From positions 1 through 13,408 of the forward strand of contig JASHQP010000094.1 in the NCBI GenBank assembly GCA_030039095.1: a stretch of 13,408 nt of DNA. The letters run 5' to 3'. Positions 12,649 to 13,408 of the stretch are shown here, one piece after another. Every line of letters begins with the position of its first letter. Within the stretch, counting starts at the first letter, position 1. This stretch comes from Streptosporangiaceae bacterium (GTDB lineage: Bacteria; Actinomycetota; Actinomycetes; Streptosporangiales; Streptosporangiaceae). Position numbers and translations under genes: made by a program. Below the pieces are notes generated by a model. It made no database searches, had not been told where the DNA came from, and worked only from the letters and a program-made list of their open reading frames with translations.

Positions 12649-13408
12649 ATGGAGCTAGAGCACTCGTTCACCGTCCCGGTCCCTGAGGAGCGGGCGTGGG
12701 AAGTGCTGCTGGATGTGAAGCGGGTGGCGCCCTGCATGCCGGGCGCCACCCTGGATTCGGTCGAGGGCGACGACATCAAGGGCCGGATCAAGGTCAAGGT
12801 CGGCCCGATCGTCATGACCTACGCGGGCACAGCCCACTTCACCGAGCGTGACGCGCAAAACCACGTTATCGTCCTCGAGGCGTCGGGCAAGGAGACCAGG
12901 GGCGCGGGCACGGCGTCGGCCTCCGTGCGCTCGACGCTGCAGGGGCAGGGCGACGAGACCCACGTGGTCGTGAACACGACGCTGAACGTGACCGGGCGAC
13001 CCGCCCAGTTCGGCCGCGGTGTGATGGCCGAGGTCGGTGGCAAGCTGATCGGGATCTTCGCGTCGAACCTCGCGGACATGCTCGCCGCCGAGCCGGCGCG
13101 CAGTTCCGACGAGGGCGCTGCCGACGAACAGGAGGGCGACCTAGACGAGCGCTCCCTGGAGAGCCTGGTCCTCCCGGTCCGGACCTACAACGGGCTGCGC
13201 CGCACGGGCATCCACACGGTCAGCGACCTGGCGTCGCGGACCAGGGAGCAGCTGCTGGCGATCGACGGGATCGGCCCGGCGTCGGTGGAGGAGATCCGGC
13301 AGAAGCTCGCCGACCGCGGGCTGACCCTGCGGGATTCGCCGGTCAGCGGCAACGGCGTCGCCGGGTCGGCCGCCGCCGCGCCCTCGCCAACCGTCCCGGC
13401 TGCCCCCG
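12649..13408 (+). CDS. coxG-like: CoxG-like SRPBCC protein fused to an RNA polymerase alpha C-terminal-domain-like module (3' end outside window)
   Basis: At least 253 residues. Residues 1 to about 150 are a CoxG/SRPBCC domain: MELEHSFTVPVPEERAW, CMPGA, TYAGTAHF, the GKETRGAGTA stretch and VTGRPAQFGRGVM. CoxG proteins serve Mo-hydroxylases at the membrane, and one mycobacterial CoxG is reported to handle quinone. An acidic linker (SSDEGAADEQEGD) follows. Residues about 165-231 then read like a bacterial RpoA C-terminal domain: LPVRTYNGLRRTGIHTV, LASRTREQLLAIDGIG, SVEEIRQKLADRGLTLRDSP. Aligned by eye to E. coli alpha, R265, N268, G296, S299 and E302 are kept (R178, N181, G209, S212, E215), while K298 is Ala and N294 is Gly. 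An Ala/Pro/Ser-rich tail runs to the window edge with no stop. ATG 12649 has AGGAG 8 nt upstream and follows the FAD gene by 3 nt. The domain calls are confident; the role of the fusion is unknown. Confidence 0.9.
   Translation, partial: MELEHSFTVPVPEERAWEVLLDVKRVAPCMPGATLDSVEGDDIKGRIKVKVGPIVMTYAGTAHFTERDAQNHVIVLEASGKETRGAGTASASVRSTLQGQGDETHVVVNTTLNVTGRPAQFGRGVMAEVGGKLIGIFASNLADMLAAEPARSSDEGAADEQEGDLDERSLESLVLPVRTYNGLRRTGIHTVSDLASRTREQLLAIDGIGPASVEEIRQKLADRGLTLRDSPVSGNGVAGSAAAAPSPTVPAAP
13138..13341 (+). other. RNA polymerase alpha-CTD-like domain within the CoxG-like gene
   Basis: This segment encodes residues 164-231. VRxYNxLxRxGIHTV, LLxI, GxxSxxE, KLxxxGLxLxDSP is the recognisable skeleton of actinobacterial RpoA C-termini. 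The frame is continuous with the SRPBCC domain with no stop or start between them. A generic helix-hairpin-helix alone would explain IDGIGPASVEEI but not the preceding VRTYNGLRRTGIHTV. Confidence 0.85.

Overview
The window is a very GC-rich stretch of bacterial chromosome, almost certainly from an actinobacterium (Actinomycetota). The evidence is strong G/C bias at third codon positions, several GTG starts, apparently leaderless promoters with TAGGAT-type -10 boxes, and proteins whose closest remembered relatives are from Streptomyces and allied genera. I cannot name the genus. There are eleven protein-coding genes, two of them cut by the window edges. I see no RNA genes, insertion sequences or CRISPR arrays.

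Region 1 (1-2528, minus strand) holds the N-terminal part of the housekeeping helicase PcrA/UvrD and, upstream of it, an APC-superfamily amino acid/amine permease. Region 2 (2529-5469) is a divergent promoter region with several dyads. It is followed on the plus strand by a saccharopine-dehydrogenase-family oxidoreductase and an aldehyde dehydrogenase of the gamma-aminobutyraldehyde type. Permease, oxidoreductase and aldehyde dehydrogenase look like one uptake-and-oxidation module for an amino acid or polyamine; lysine or a diamine is the best guess. The 3' end of the oxidoreductase gene carries an imperfect 42-bp tandem duplication that spans its stop codon.

Region 3 (5494-7761, minus strand) is a two-gene operon: a benzaldehyde-dehydrogenase-like enzyme followed by a metal-dependent amidohydrolase. 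The amidohydrolase's HxH metal motif lies upstream of its only canonical in-frame start, which suggests an ATT start codon or a sequence error. Divergent from this operon is a PIG-L/LmbE-type zinc deacetylase (8010-8735).

Region 4 (8907-13408, plus strand) is a tightly coupled molybdenum-hydroxylase operon in the order small (2Fe-2S), large (Mo), medium (FAD), then CoxG. The AYRGAGR active-site loop and the S-L-M order mark it as a form II enzyme. It is therefore probably not a classical CO dehydrogenase, and its substrate is unknown. The small-subunit gene carries a run of six G-tracts that encodes a glycine-rich insertion. The most striking item is the last gene: its CoxG (SRPBCC) domain is followed in frame by a domain that closely resembles the C-terminal domain of the RNA polymerase alpha subunit, with several key DNA-contact residues kept. 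This joins a molybdenum-hydroxylase accessory protein to a DNA/transcription-factor-binding module. The gene runs off the window, so its true C-terminus is not visible.
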